Part shown: in pieces, positions 1 through 8,683 of the stretch | How positions within the stretch are numbered: the first letter of the stretch is position 1 | How the letters are laid out: every line of letters begins with the position of its first letter | Assembly: GCA_035497315.1 (NCBI GenBank) | Contig: DATJDU010000058.1 | Span: forward strand, 1-58,111 | Direction: 5' to 3' | DNA: 58,111 bases | Source: Andeanibacterium sp035497315 | GTDB taxonomy: Bacteria > Pseudomonadota > Alphaproteobacteria > Sphingomonadales > Sphingomonadaceae | Notes under the pieces: model-generated | Database searches by the model: none | Told to the model about the DNA's origin: nothing | The model's input: the letters and a program-made list of their open reading frames with translations, nothing else | Position numbers and translations under genes: made by a program

Positions 1-1031
1 TCGAAGTCGGTCTTGAAGCGTTCGCGGAATCCCGGTTCGACGATGGTGTGGAGGAAATTGTTGATCCGCCATGCCCTGGCGCTCACCCCCACCGTGAAGG
101 GATAGGTGCCTTCAAGGCCGAGCGCAGGCGCCACATCGGCCATCATCCGCGCGGCATATTCTTCCTTCGTCACGGGCAGCGGATCTTCTTCCGCATCTTC
201 GAAGATCATGCTGGCGATCGAGGTCATCGAAGGCAGGAAGAAGCTCTGGTGCAGCTTGTTGACCTTGGGGGCCAATGCGCCGCGCATCAGCATCCACATC
301 ACGATCTCGGCGCCTTCCATGCCGCCCAGCTTCACCAGTTCGCCCACCGGAATGTCGATCAGGCTTTCCGGGTCTTTATGCAGGCGGTCCATGAATTCCA
401 TGTCCCATTCGACATTGTTGAAGCCGCAGCGTTCGCCATGGACCTGATGGGAAAGGCCGCCGGTGCCGGCAATGGCCACCTTGATATCCTTGGGATAGGA
501 CTGGATCGCCCGGCGCAGGGATCGGCCGAAGTTCCAGAAGCGCCTTGCGCGCGGGATCGGCAGTTCCAGCACGCCGCATTGCAGCGGCACGATCTTCACC
601 GGCCAGCCGTTCTCATCGTCATAGGGCAGCAGCACGGACAGCGGCGAGAACGCGCCATGGTCCAGCCCCATGCCCTGCCAGTAGGAGAGGTCGAAATCGT
701 CGGCCACCATGCCGAAGGCGATGTGCTGGGCCAGCTCCGGATCGCCCTTGATCGGCGGGATGTTGCGCGGACCGCCGCCTTCGTCGGCCGCCGCATATTC
801 CTCGCCGATGCCGAGGGCAAAGTGCGAATAATGGCGCATCCAGAAGGAAGTCATGTGATCGTTGTAGATATACAGGATCACATCGGGCTTCTTTTCGGCG
901 AGCCATTGCTTCACCGGCTCGAACCCTTCGAAGATCGGCTTCCACACCGGATCGTCGAACTTGCCCGCATCATGGGCGAAAGCGATAGTGGGCGTGTGCG
1001 ATACGGCGAAACCGCCGACAATCTCGGCCAT
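1..1031 (-). CDS. DesB-type extradiol ring-cleavage dioxygenase (LigB/LigA fusion), partial
   Basis: The reading frame is open from an ATG at 1031 to the window edge, so the C-terminus is missing. About 343 residues are visible, against 420 in the paralog at 3207-4469, which it matches along its length. It opens with a LigB domain carrying the metal-ligand motif SHTP (His12), YNDHM (His59) and LDHGAFSPLS, and ends in the beginning of a LigA-like helical domain (RINNFLHT). Fused LigB-LigA proteins of about 420 residues are typical of gallate dioxygenase (DesB/GalA), an Fe(II) enzyme that opens the ring of gallate or protocatechuate. The exact substrate is inference; other meta-cleavage substrates are possible. 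It is the last visible gene of a leftward cluster. Confidence 0.85.
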   Translation of the reverse strand, partial: MAEIVGGFAVSHTPTIAFAHDAGKFDDPVWKPIFEGFEPVKQWLAEKKPDVILYIYNDHMTSFWMRHYSHFALGIGEEYAAADEGGGPRNIPPIKGDPELAQHIAFGMVADDFDLSYWQGMGLDHGAFSPLSVLLPYDDENGWPVKIVPLQCGVLELPIPRARRFWNFGRSLRRAIQSYPKDIKVAIAGTGGLSHQVHGERCGFNNVEWDMEFMDRLHKDPESLIDIPVGELVKLGGMEGAEIVMWMLMRGALAPKVNKLHQSFFLPSMTSIASMIFEDAEEDPLPVTKEEYAARMMADVAPALGLEGTYPFTVGVSARAWRINNFLHTIVEPGFRERFKTDF

Positions 1032-1154
1032 GGCAAGCTCTCCCTCTCCACGGGAAGGCGGCCATTGTGCCACACGACTCCCGATTGAAATAGTGGGGAG
1101 GAATTATGGCAGGGGGAGCCTATGCTCTTTGAGCAAGGTCAAAGCCTGAAAACT

Positions 1155-2648
1155 TCATGGTTGTGAAGAGAGCGGCAAGCCGAAAGGCCCTTCCCGATAT
1201 GCCTCCATGAAGGGCGCGAGGAACTGGCGATAGGGTTCCGCCGCGCCAATGCCTGCACGATTGATCGGCTGCCGCACCTGCATGACGCTGGAAGTCGTAA
1301 CCGTGCGCCGGTTCTCGTGCGGGGCAAATACCTGGGGCTCTTCCGTCAGGCCGCAATGGGCCAAAATTTGCCTGATCCATTGCCCGGGCTGGGATACGAG
1401 AGCTTCGTAGGGGACCACCAGCAGACGCTCGCCCAGGGTGTCCTGCCACCGGGCCATCAGCGCATCTTCCAGCCGGAAATGGAAGGCGATGTCCTCAAGA
1501 TCGTAGCTCCAGGGTATCTTGTTCATGAAACACGTGCGGAAGCACGACCATGCACAATCGAGAGGGTCGCGCCTGAGCCAGATGAGCGGCGCTTCCGGCA
1601 ACAATGCCGCGGCCAGGCCAAGGAAGCGGCTGCTGTTGTTGGTCTTGTCGACGACACGCCCCGAGCCGGGGAACCGTTCATCCAGCCAGTGGTGCCACAG
1701 CCGTGCGAGTTCGGGGGCGCCCTCAGTCGCGACGTGGCGCGCAAGCGCGTCGCAGGAAACGCCAGCGATATCGTTGACGAACAATGCCAGGCGATTGATT
1801 TCGCCCCCGTCGCTCACCGCGCTGTGGCTGGTCAGTATCTGCTCGATCAGAGTGGTGCCGGAACGCGGCAGGCCAGTCACGAAAATCGTGCGACCGGTCG
1901 CCTCGCGCTGCATTCCGGCCAGAGTGGCAATCCGGCCCGCAGTGTAGCCCCTGACCGCCTCTTCCGCGCCGATCCGGTCCCTTTCGCGATGATAGGGCGT
2001 GATCGCAGCCATCCGGCGCGCGCCATCCGCAAATGCCGAGAATGCCCGGACAGGTTCCCCCCGATCGGCATGGACCTTGCCCACGGCGTATGAATAGACG
2101 GCCTTGTCCACGGGAGTTCCGTCCTCGACTGCCCGCCCCGCCGCAAGGACCCGCTCTGCCAGTTCGGGTTCGGAGGCAAAGTCTATCAGCATCGCCAGGG
2201 AGTGCCAGGCTGTGCCCGACCCAGGACGAAGCCCGGTCGCAAGCTCAAGCAACTGGCGGGCCTGTTCGGTCTCGCCGACATAGAGCGCGCAAGTGCCTCG
2301 GCTATAAGCGTTCGACACCCGGTCGGGGACCGCGTCCGGAAGAGTGCTCATCAGATCATGGGCATCTTGCCAGATGCCGATATCCGCAAGCAGCCCCGCC
2401 TTCTGATACAAGGCCGTGGGATTGCAGCCTTCGCCTTGCGTGAACATGTCCAGCGCCCGACGTGCAAGAGTGACTTCACCATTGTCGGCCGCGATCCGCG
2501 CAATCTGGTGCCATTGCGGCCCAATGGGCGCGCGCAGCCTGAGCAGCTCACGAATTAGATCATTTGTTCGGGGACGGTCGCCCTCGTCGACCGCAGCCTT
2601 CAGCCTGACGCCCAGAGCCTGCAGGCCAGAGAGATTGTCAACTAACAT
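1155..2648 (-). CDS. TPR-containing sulfotransferase family protein
   Basis: This 497-residue protein has an N-terminal helical repeat part (about residues 1-240, TPR-like) and a C-terminal sulfotransferase domain. The 5'-phosphosulfate-binding loop is clear at residues 256-270 (FVTGLPRSGTTLIEQ). A second family region, RRDPLDCAWSCF, follows in the position of the 3'-phosphate-binding segment. Such proteins transfer sulfate from PAPS to an unknown acceptor, and in bacteria the acceptor is rarely known. The gene sits between two paralogous ring-cleavage dioxygenase genes on the same strand, 123 bases from the downstream one, but 558 bases separate it from the upstream one, so it probably has its own promoter. 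A link to aromatic metabolism is only positional. Confidence 0.85.
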   Translation of the reverse strand: MLVDNLSGLQALGVRLKAAVDEGDRPRTNDLIRELLRLRAPIGPQWHQIARIAADNGEVTLARRALDMFTQGEGCNPTALYQKAGLLADIGIWQDAHDLMSTLPDAVPDRVSNAYSRGTCALYVGETEQARQLLELATGLRPGSGTAWHSLAMLIDFASEPELAERVLAAGRAVEDGTPVDKAVYSYAVGKVHADRGEPVRAFSAFADGARRMAAITPYHRERDRIGAEEAVRGYTAGRIATLAGMQREATGRTIFVTGLPRSGTTLIEQILTSHSAVSDGGEINRLALFVNDIAGVSCDALARHVATEGAPELARLWHHWLDERFPGSGRVVDKTNNSSRFLGLAAALLPEAPLIWLRRDPLDCAWSCFRTCFMNKIPWSYDLEDIAFHFRLEDALMARWQDTLGERLLVVPYEALVSQPGQWIRQILAHCGLTEEPQVFAPHENRRTVTTSSVMQVRQPINRAGIGAAEPYRQFLAPFMEAYREGPFGLPLSSQP

Positions 2649-3206
2649 TCACCATGCCATTTTTGAGCGAATCATCTGATTATATTGGAGATTATCCTAA
2701 ATCAGATGCCTCAAGAGACAAGAATGCCAGGGCTTTCAAGGCCAAAAGAGTAACGAAATGTATCGAAAGAAGCCGCCCCGTGCCTGGCACCTGGGCCGCA
2801 AATTGGGGAGGGCATTTAGAACACTCTTCTTCAAACAAGGTTCCCGGAAAACGCGCAAGGGGCTATATTTTTGCGGGAAAGGCGCGCGCGCCTGCGTGGT
2901 GGACGCATATGCACCCTGTCCGGGCCGTCCGGCGCGCTAGTCCGATACGGGAACGGCAAGAAGCCGAGGCGGGACCGACGAAGCCGCACGGGCATGGCCC
3001 TGCCTCCCCTCGGGACGCAGAGTGGCGAACTACCGACAGCCCACGAAACGCGATCGGCAAAACGCCGGTGCGGGGGCGGTTACAAGGGGGGCATTGCGGC
3101 GCGAGGCCGGTCGCAGGAGGAGGATCGGACCATTAACTGGATTCCGATCGTCGCGATCCTGCAGGCGCGGCCCCGGCATTTCGCCGGGGCGCGCAGATCG
3201 GGCCGA
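2649..3206. other. intergenic region upstream of the sulfotransferase gene
   Basis: I see no convincing gene here. The first 60 bases next to the sulfotransferase start are AT-rich (around 2675-2705) and are the likely promoter region for the leftward gene. The rest is GC-rich. Open frames exist on the plus strand, but their composition (runs of R, P, G and A, no recognisable domain) looks like chance. A GC-rich hairpin lies at 3165-3194. Confidence 0.5.
3165..3194 (-). terminator. GC-rich hairpin downstream of the DesB-like gene
   Basis: CCCCGGC (3171-3177) pairs with GCCGGGG (3183-3189), extended by an outer GCGC/GCGC pairing with a one-base bulge, around a short loop. It lies 12 bases beyond the stop of the leftward dioxygenase gene at 3207. 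There is no T-tract after it on the minus strand, so it may be a weak terminator or an mRNA-end stabiliser. Confidence 0.45.
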
Positions 3207-4469
3207 TCAGTCTTCCTTGCCGGCCACGCCGTAATTGATCTGGGCGTTGCGGGTCTTCTGGAAATCGGGGACGGACATGCCCTTCATCGCGGCATAGATG
3301 TCGATATTGCCGATGCCGGTCACGGCGCCGAGCTTTTCGAGCATGAAGAAGATCACGCCGTGGTGGATCATGCCGATCCAGTCCCGCTCGCGCACGAGCC
3401 GGCGCTCTTCCTCGGTCAGACCGGCCTGTTCATAGGCGGCTTCCTCATCCTCGCGGAACAGCTTGCGGACCTTGGGATCGGTCAGCGAATGGAGGAAGTG
3501 GTTGAGGCGGAAACCCTTGACGCTGCGCTCGATCGTGAAGGGATAGGTGCCCGCCATTTCCTCGGCGCCTTCATAGTCCCAATTGGCGCGGGCGATGGTG
3601 TCTTCCGGGCTTTCGGCCGGCTTGTCGCTGCTGCGCTCTTCCAGGATCATCGTGGCGATGGGGCACATGGAAGGCAGGAAGTAGGTCTTGTGAGTGACTT
3701 CCACTTCGGCCGCCAGCGCGCCGCGCATCATCAGCCACATGACGACTTCCGCGCCTTCCCAGCCGCCACGGCGGGCCAGTTCGGCAATGGAGAGATCGAG
3801 CAGGCTTTCAGGGTCCTTCTCGAGCCGTTCCATGAATTCGGCATCCCACTTGGGATCGTTGAAGCCGCAGCCTTCGCCATGGACCTGGTGCGACAGGCCG
3901 CCCGTGCCGGCAATCGCCACCTTGATGTCTTCGGGATAGGAAAGGATCGCCTGGCGCAGACTCTTGCCGAATTTGTAGAAACGGCGCGCGCTGGGCAGCG
4001 GCACGGTCAGCACGCCGCACACGATCGGCAGCAGCTTCACCGCCCAGCCATTTTCCTTGTCGTGATCGACCATCACCGACAGCGGGCTGAAAGCGCCGTG
4101 ATCCAGCCCCTTGCCCTGGAAATAGGACAGGTCGAATTCATTGGCCACCATCACGCGGGCGACGTGTTCGGCGAATTTCGGATCGCCCTTGATCGCCGGA
4201 ATATCGCGCGGGCCGCCGCCTTCGTCCGCCGCCGAATAGCTTTCGCCCACGCCCAGCGCGAAATGGCTGTAATGGTCGAAGAAGGACGTCATGTGGTCAT
4301 TGTAGATATAGACCAGCACATCCGGCTTCTTCTCACGGAACCACGCCTGCACCGGCTCATAGCCTTCAAAGATCGGCTGCCAGACGGGATCGTTCTGCTT
4401 GCCGCCATCCTTGGCGAAGGCGATGGTGGGGGTGTGCGACGTAGCCACGCCGCCGACGATGGTTGCCAT
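3207..4469 (-). CDS. DesB-type gallate/protocatechuate dioxygenase (LigB/LigA fusion)
   Basis: This full-length 420-residue ring-cleavage dioxygenase has LigB ligand motifs SHTP (His12), YNDHM (His59) and EGAEVVMW (Glu241), plus DHGAFSP (His124) and GGLSHQVHG (His194, His197) around the active site. Residues about 295-420 form a LigA-like domain (KGFRLNHFLH, WIGMIHHGVIFFMLEKL). Protocatechuate 4,5-dioxygenase normally has separate alpha and beta subunits. Fusion into one chain of about 420 residues is the DesB (gallate dioxygenase) layout. The product feeds the meta-cleavage pathway of lignin-type aromatics. The paralog at 1-1031 is colinear and clearly related. No other pathway genes (ligJ, ligK, ligU type) are visible, so the substrate remains inferred. 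Confidence 0.88.
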   Translation of the reverse strand: MATIVGGVATSHTPTIAFAKDGGKQNDPVWQPIFEGYEPVQAWFREKKPDVLVYIYNDHMTSFFDHYSHFALGVGESYSAADEGGGPRDIPAIKGDPKFAEHVARVMVANEFDLSYFQGKGLDHGAFSPLSVMVDHDKENGWAVKLLPIVCGVLTVPLPSARRFYKFGKSLRQAILSYPEDIKVAIAGTGGLSHQVHGEGCGFNDPKWDAEFMERLEKDPESLLDLSIAELARRGGWEGAEVVMWLMMRGALAAEVEVTHKTYFLPSMCPIATMILEERSSDKPAESPEDTIARANWDYEGAEEMAGTYPFTIERSVKGFRLNHFLHSLTDPKVRKLFREDEEAAYEQAGLTEEERRLVRERDWIGMIHHGVIFFMLEKLGAVTGIGNIDIYAAMKGMSVPDFQKTRNAQINYGVAGKED

Positions 4470-4618
4470 TTTGCGCTTCTCCTCTCGCGCGGCCCCCGCC
4501 CCCTTTTCAGGCGCGGCGAATCCGCGAGCTGTTGTTCAGATGGGCAGCGCCGATAGCATGAGCAAGCCCGCCGCGCTTCATCATTTTGAACAATTCGCGG
4601 ATGCGAAGGAGGTTCCGG

Positions 4619-5200
4619 TCACTTCCCGTCGAAATCGATCACGTCGATTTCCACATCGTCCCACTCGCCCTCATCCTCGTCATCCTGCCCTTCATAGAAG
4701 GCAGTGAGCACGCTGGCGGCAACGACATGGCCTTCCATCGCTGCGAGCAGTGCCTTGCGGCTGCTGCCGGGGCTGAGTTCGAGCGCCGCGTCGAGCGCGA
4801 AGAGCTGGAAGACATATTGGTGCCGGTCGCCCGCTTCGAGCCGGGGCAGCATCCATTCGCTGTTACCCTGGCCGTTCTTGCCCACGCGCGGCGGAGTTTC
4901 GCCTTCCAGCAACTGGCCCTTCTGCGGTGCGAGGCCCCAGACAATCCAGTGGCAGGCCGGTTCCTTGCCGGTCGCATCGGGATCTTCCACTACCAGCACC
5001 AGTTCCGCAGCGCCTTCCGGCGGAGCAGTCCATTCCAGCGGCGGGGCAACGGAATCGTCTTCATCGGCGGTGAAGCTCGGGTCCAGTTCCTCCCCATCCT
5101 CGAAGGCCGCGGAGCGCAGGCGGAAGCCGTCGCGTGCGATCAGGCCGGGCGCGGCAAGGCGGGCGATGGCAAGGCCCGAATGTCCTGCGCTGGCTGCCAT
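4619..5200 (-). CDS. YbhB/YbcL family Raf kinase inhibitor-like (PEBP) protein
   Basis: This 193-residue protein matches the bacterial phosphatidylethanolamine-binding-protein fold. Family motifs are visible: PPLEWTAPPEGA and VVEDPDA (the anion-pocket DPD), followed by CHWIVWGL and the GNSEW/HQYVFQLFALD region. No signal peptide is apparent. The last 24 residues are strongly acidic (Asp and Glu rich), which is unusual and may be a disordered tail. Bacterial members bind small phosphorylated or anionic ligands, but their role is generally unknown. It lies between two ring-cleavage dioxygenase genes on the same strand with gaps of about 120-150 bases. Confidence 0.88.
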   Translation of the reverse strand: MAASAGHSGLAIARLAAPGLIARDGFRLRSAAFEDGEELDPSFTADEDDSVAPPLEWTAPPEGAAELVLVVEDPDATGKEPACHWIVWGLAPQKGQLLEGETPPRVGKNGQGNSEWMLPRLEAGDRHQYVFQLFALDAALELSPGSSRKALLAAMEGHVVAASVLTAFYEGQDDEDEGEWDDVEIDVIDFDGK

Positions 5201-5317
5201 GAGATGTCCTTTCGTATCTGGCGGGAATGGGTTGCCCTTAAGAGAGGGCGGCCCATCGGAACAGGGGGTATCGACGGAATTTCCCCCGCCCCTTTTCGTT
5301 CCGGGCTTCCATCCGGC

Positions 5318-6106
5318 TCAGCCGAAGCGGAAGCCACTCACCGCGCCGCCCAGCACCACCTCGCCATAATCGCGCGTGCCGGGCTGGCTGGAAGCCCCTG
5401 CGGCCACCATCAGCGGTATCAGATGTTCCTCGCGCGGGTGGCAGAAGCGGGCGAAGGGCGCGGCCTGCCATCCGGTCAGCAATTGCGCCCGTTCCCCCGG
5501 ATCGGACAGGGCCGCCTGCTCCAGCCACTTGTCGAACTCGCGCGAGGGCGCTTCCACCCTTGGATCGCCATAGACGCGCAGATTATGGAAGCTCATGCCC
5601 GAACCGATCACCAGCACGCCCTCATCCCGCAGGCGCGCCAGCGCGGCGCCCGCCGCAAGATGCAGTGCCGGATCGAGCCCGACCGCCAGCGACATCTGCA
5701 CACAGGGTATGTCCGCATCCGGGAAGGCCACCTTCATCGGGATGAACACGCCATGGTCGAACCCGCGAGTGGGATGGATACCTGCCGGAATCTGTGCCGC
5801 GCGGAGCAGTTCCACACCCTTTTCCGCCAGCCAGGGCGCACCGGGCGCGGGCCAGGCGAGCTGGTAGGTTTCCGGCGGAAAACCGTAATAATCGAACACC
5901 AGATCCGGCGCCTCTGCCCCGGTGAAAGCAAAGCCGCGTTCTTCCCAATGGCCCGAGACGATCAGGATCGCCGTCGGCCGTTCCGGCAGGCTGGCGGCCA
6001 GACCTTTCAGATAGGCTTCCATCCCGCGCCATATCCCCTGAGGGTCCGGCATGAAGAAACAGGGCCCGCCGCCATGCGGGATATAAAGGCTGGGCTGGGC
6101 GGCCAA
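5318..6106 (-). CDS. DODA-type class III extradiol dioxygenase
   Basis: This 262-residue protein of the LigB superfamily is the short form resembling 4,5-DOPA dioxygenase/YgiD. Candidate metal ligands are His11 in the N-terminal YIPHGGGP motif, His53 in SGHWE and His174 in SGMSFHN, with a further His118 in GFDHGVF. Family members open catecholic rings; the E. coli relative acts on DOPA in vitro. It is the third LigB-superfamily gene within 6 kb, all leftward, which suggests a local interest in aromatic diols. The natural substrate cannot be told from sequence. Confidence 0.88.
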   Translation of the reverse strand: MAAQPSLYIPHGGGPCFFMPDPQGIWRGMEAYLKGLAASLPERPTAILIVSGHWEERGFAFTGAEAPDLVFDYYGFPPETYQLAWPAPGAPWLAEKGVELLRAAQIPAGIHPTRGFDHGVFIPMKVAFPDADIPCVQMSLAVGLDPALHLAAGAALARLRDEGVLVIGSGMSFHNLRVYGDPRVEAPSREFDKWLEQAALSDPGERAQLLTGWQAAPFARFCHPREEHLIPLMVAAGASSQPGTRDYGEVVLGGAVSGFRFG

Positions 6107-6162
6107 TCGTTAGTCCTCCGACAGGGTTTCAGCAGGGGTCGCGCGCGCCGCCCGCGATTTCG

Positions 6163-6564
6163 TCAACCGGGCTTCAGCACCGAGCAAAGCCGCTCGTCAT
6201 CGCCTTTGACGATCTCGATGCTCTTCTTCACCGCGGCCTGCTGCTTCTGCGCGGCTTCGGTTTCCTTGCGGCGCTTGAGTTCCTTGCCGGCATAGATCAT
6301 CCGATCAAGCAGGGCATCCGACTTCTGCAGATGGTCCAGCTTTTCTGCCAGCAGGCCGCAACCTTCCTTGAGATCGGTCGTCTGGCCGATCTTCTTGTCG
6401 ATTGCCGCGATCAGATCGCTCTCCTTTTTGACCTCGCTGACCGAGAAATTATATTCCTGGGCCATGGCGATGTCCTTCTGCGGAGAGACATCCTTTTGCG
6501 CGGCGAGCGGAGGCGCGGCAACCAGAAGAGCCAGTGGAACGAGCAATATAGACTGACGACGCAT
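6163..6564 (-). CDS. small exported protein of unknown function
   Basis: This is 133 residues from the ATG at 6564, chosen because GAGAGAGGAATTGCC gives a good ribosome-binding site and because MRRQSILLVPLALLVAAP then reads as a signal peptide ending near AAQ. The mature part is helical and charged, with two cysteines (in EGCGLL and near the C-terminus, ERLCSVL) and Lys/Glu-rich stretches that could form a coiled coil. I do not recognise a family. Its stop is 56 bases before the start of the DODA-type dioxygenase gene, so the two may be cotranscribed. Confidence 0.72.
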   Translation of the reverse strand: MRRQSILLVPLALLVAAPPLAAQKDVSPQKDIAMAQEYNFSVSEVKKESDLIAAIDKKIGQTTDLKEGCGLLAEKLDHLQKSDALLDRMIYAGKELKRRKETEAAQKQQAAVKKSIEIVKGDDERLCSVLKPG

Positions 6565-6743
6565 GGCAATTCCTCTCTCTTGATTGATTTTGTCCGTATG
6601 ATGGCGAAACTTGACTCCAAGGGCAAGGCCGTGCGGTTTTCTGCCACAAGATGGCGCTGGCCAATTGCGAAGCCGCCTGCCATGGCCCAATGGAATTCCA
6701 CATCCTGCAACCCCGCACGGCGCAACCCTACACGGAGCTGATC

Positions 6744-7052
6744 ATGGCCGGTGACGACGAAGATTATGTCTATGACGAGGAAAGCGGCGAATGGATGCCC
6801 GCTTCCGAACTGGCCGCCAAGCGCGCCGCCGCCGATCAGGTGGAAGTGCGCGATGCGGTGGGCAATCTGCTGGCCGATGGCGACCAGGTGACGCTGATCA
6901 AGGATCTCGAGGTCAAGGGCGCCGGGCAAACGCTGAAGCAGGGCACCCTGATCAAATCGATCCGCCTGACGGGCGACCCGCAGGAGATCGACTGCCGCTA
7001 TCCCGGCATCAAGGGCCTGGTTCTGCGCGCCGAGTTCGTGAAGAAGCGCTGA
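6744..7052 (+). CDS. PhnA-domain protein lacking the zinc ribbon
   Basis: This is 102 residues from the ATG at 6744 (GGAG seven bases upstream). Residues about 33-102 match the C-terminal PhnA/YjdM domain: VRDAVGNLLADGDQVTLIKD, then VKGAGQTLKQGT, IKSIRL and IKGLVLRAEFVKK. Ordinary PhnA starts with a zinc ribbon. Here that is replaced by an acidic segment (DDEDYVYDEESGEW) that has no cysteines. The historical name alkylphosphonate utilisation protein does not imply phosphonate metabolism, and the function is unclear. Confidence 0.85.
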   Translation: MAGDDEDYVYDEESGEWMPASELAAKRAAADQVEVRDAVGNLLADGDQVTLIKDLEVKGAGQTLKQGTLIKSIRLTGDPQEIDCRYPGIKGLVLRAEFVKKR

Positions 7053-7169
7053 GCCGCCGGGACGGGCAGCCTCTCTTCGCCCTTTTCGATCAGTGTGAGC
7101 GGAGCAATCCGCTGGATATTGCGAGCCGCTCGCAATAATTGCCCTGCACTGACAGCGAAGAGAACCGCC

Positions 7170-7409
7170 ATGCCGCGCGACCTGATAAAGACGCTCACCT
7201 ATCTCTCGGTTCACCTCACCGTGGGCTTCACGGTTGCCTATGCGCTCACCGGCTCACTGGCGCTGGCCGGCGGGATTGCGCTGATCGAGCCCTGCATCAA
7301 TGCGGTGGCCTTTTATTTCCACGAACAGGCGTGGAAGAAGGCCGATGCCCGCAAGACGCGCCTCGCCAGCCCTGCCCGCTTCCCCTCCGGCCACTTCCAC
7401 CCCGCCTAA
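7170..7409 (+). CDS. DUF2061 small membrane protein
   Basis: This 79-residue protein begins at the ATG at 7170, with AAGAGAA upstream. It has two hydrophobic helices (about residues 12-30 and 33-48) and the family pattern of a polar N-terminus, HLTVGFTVAYALTGS, IEPCINAVAFYFHEQAW. These are inner-membrane proteins of unknown role. The gene converges on the lipoprotein gene at 7406 and their stop codons overlap by four bases. Confidence 0.8.
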   Translation: MPRDLIKTLTYLSVHLTVGFTVAYALTGSLALAGGIALIEPCINAVAFYFHEQAWKKADARKTRLASPARFPSGHFHPA

Positions 7410-7843
7410 GGTTCCTGCGAACCGGTGAACGGATGCTTGTCCGTCCAGGCGCAGCCATGGCGGGTCTCGCCCCTCACGCTCAGCAAGGCGGAGAAGGGAT
7501 AGACCCGGTCGCTCATGCTGTCACTGCAGGGCGCCTGCGAAATGGCCAGATCGAAGGGCGCGCCTTCCAGCGTACCGCTGAACGACATGCCGCCCCGCCC
7601 GGCAAAGCGCTTCACCTCCACAGCGTCGCCTTCCGGCTTTTCCGGCGTGGTATAGGTCAGCGCATTGCCCTGCACCTGCCCGTCCCAGAAGGGTTCGGTG
7701 CCGGTGAAGCGCAGCACTTCATGCTCGCCGATCTCGTGGAAGGGGCTGTTGTCTTCCGTATTGCCGGGAATATGCCCGCCCTTGCCGGAATGGCAGGCGG
7801 CAAGCAGGCACAGGGCGGCCGCGGCGGCAACCGGACGCATCAT
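7406..7843 (-). CDS. COG3650-like lipoprotein
   Basis: This is 145 residues from the ATG at 7843, which overlaps the stop of the upstream gene in ATGA. Translation coupling and the signal peptide MMRPVAAAAALCLLAAC fix this start. LAAC is a lipobox, so Cys17 is the likely lipidated residue. The mature part carries the family pattern FTGTEPFW, a central beta-rich part and CSDSMSDRVYPF, ending GCAW. Members of this family are small envelope proteins of unknown function. It is in an operon with the DUF3365 lipoprotein. Confidence 0.8.
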   Translation of the reverse strand: MMRPVAAAAALCLLAACHSGKGGHIPGNTEDNSPFHEIGEHEVLRFTGTEPFWDGQVQGNALTYTTPEKPEGDAVEVKRFAGRGGMSFSGTLEGAPFDLAISQAPCSDSMSDRVYPFSALLSVRGETRHGCAWTDKHPFTGSQEP

Positions 7844-8445
7844 TTCACCTCGAAGGTACTGGCCGGCCAGCTCACCAGCATCGCCCCGCGCATCTCGCCC
7901 GGCCTGAAACCGGTCGCCCGGTCGGAGGGGTAAAGCGCGTGGAGCAGTTCGGCGATATCCGGGCTGATATTGGTGCCGTGGCAGGTGGAGCATGGCTTGT
8001 CCTGCATCGGGATCGCGCGCAGCACATTGACCCGCGCCGCATCCCCCTTGCCGCTGCGCCAGATGGCGGCGGCGGGCGCGCCATCCACCAGCGGCGCTTC
8101 GGCAAGCTTCGCATAATGGGGCCGCAGTTCCTCGGTCAGCCCGCCTGCCGGGTTACGGTTGCGTTCCGCCACGCGGCTGACCTGCGCGCCGCTGGCGGCG
8201 GATTCCTCGGCCGCGATCCGGGGCGCGGCATCCTTGCACACGCCGATCGCCTGCACCGGCCCGCCTGCCTGCAAGGCGGCGGCAAGCTGGGCCTGCAACT
8301 TGCCCTGGAAGCTCTGCGCCACGGCGACAGAGCGGCTCATCGCCGCCCCCTCGTCAATCGGGGCTTCGGCCACGGCCCCTTGCGGAACGCTGGCGCAACT
8401 GGCGAGAGTGAGCAGAAGAACGGGCGCGATTGCTTCAAGCCTCAT
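7840..8445 (-). CDS. DUF3365 (Tll0287-like) haem-binding lipoprotein
   Basis: This 201-residue protein begins with a signal ending in a lipobox (LLTLASC, Cys17). The mature domain matches the DUF3365/Tll0287-like family. Residues near 98 read RNRNPAG, and a single c-type haem motif CSTCHG follows (about residues 152-157), preceded by IPMQDKPC. Proteins of this kind are periplasmic sensor or redox domains; a free-standing lipoprotein form suggests an outer or inner membrane-anchored haem protein. It is cotranscribed with the small lipoprotein at 7406. Confidence 0.83.
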   Translation of the reverse strand: MRLEAIAPVLLLTLASCASVPQGAVAEAPIDEGAAMSRSVAVAQSFQGKLQAQLAAALQAGGPVQAIGVCKDAAPRIAAEESAASGAQVSRVAERNRNPAGGLTEELRPHYAKLAEAPLVDGAPAAAIWRSGKGDAARVNVLRAIPMQDKPCSTCHGTNISPDIAELLHALYPSDRATGFRPGEMRGAMLVSWPASTFEVK

Positions 8446-8527
8446 CGAAGATCTCCTTCATCCGAGCATCCGCCCAGCCATGACTCCAAAGTCTGTCACT
8501 GGCCAGCCCCCACTTTGGACTCCAGCC

Positions 8528-8683
8528 CTAGCCCTGCTTGCGGGCCTTGTGCGCGGCTATCTGCTCGTCCAGCGCGGCAATGCGCTGCCGCTCGGGCGTG
8601 TCGCGCGCCAGCCCCTTGAGGCGGCAGGTGGCCCATAGCGACTTGCGTTCGGATTCCAGCGCCTTGAGATAGAGATCGGCCAT
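8528..8683 (-). CDS. 51-residue conserved-looking small protein
   Basis: A short gene reads MADLYLKALESERKSLW at its start and ends in HKARKQG. Its ATG at 8683 overlaps the stop of the preceding leftward gene as TAATG, which supports both genes and translational coupling. The product is basic, helical and has no signal peptide. I do not recognise the family. The position after a phage-terminase-small-subunit-like gene hints at a phage-derived or DNA-linked role, but this is inference. Confidence 0.55.
   Translation of the reverse strand: MADLYLKALESERKSLWATCRLKGLARDTPERQRIAALDEQIAAHKARKQG

Noticed and set aside
2654..3136. A 160-codon plus-strand frame in the gap upstream of the sulfotransferase
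   Set aside because: Composition is random-like, there is no family match and no ribosome-binding site.
2871..4556. A long plus-strand open frame opposite the DesB-like gene
   Set aside because: It is antisense to a clear dioxygenase, has no start context and shows no domain; the high GC content makes such frames common.
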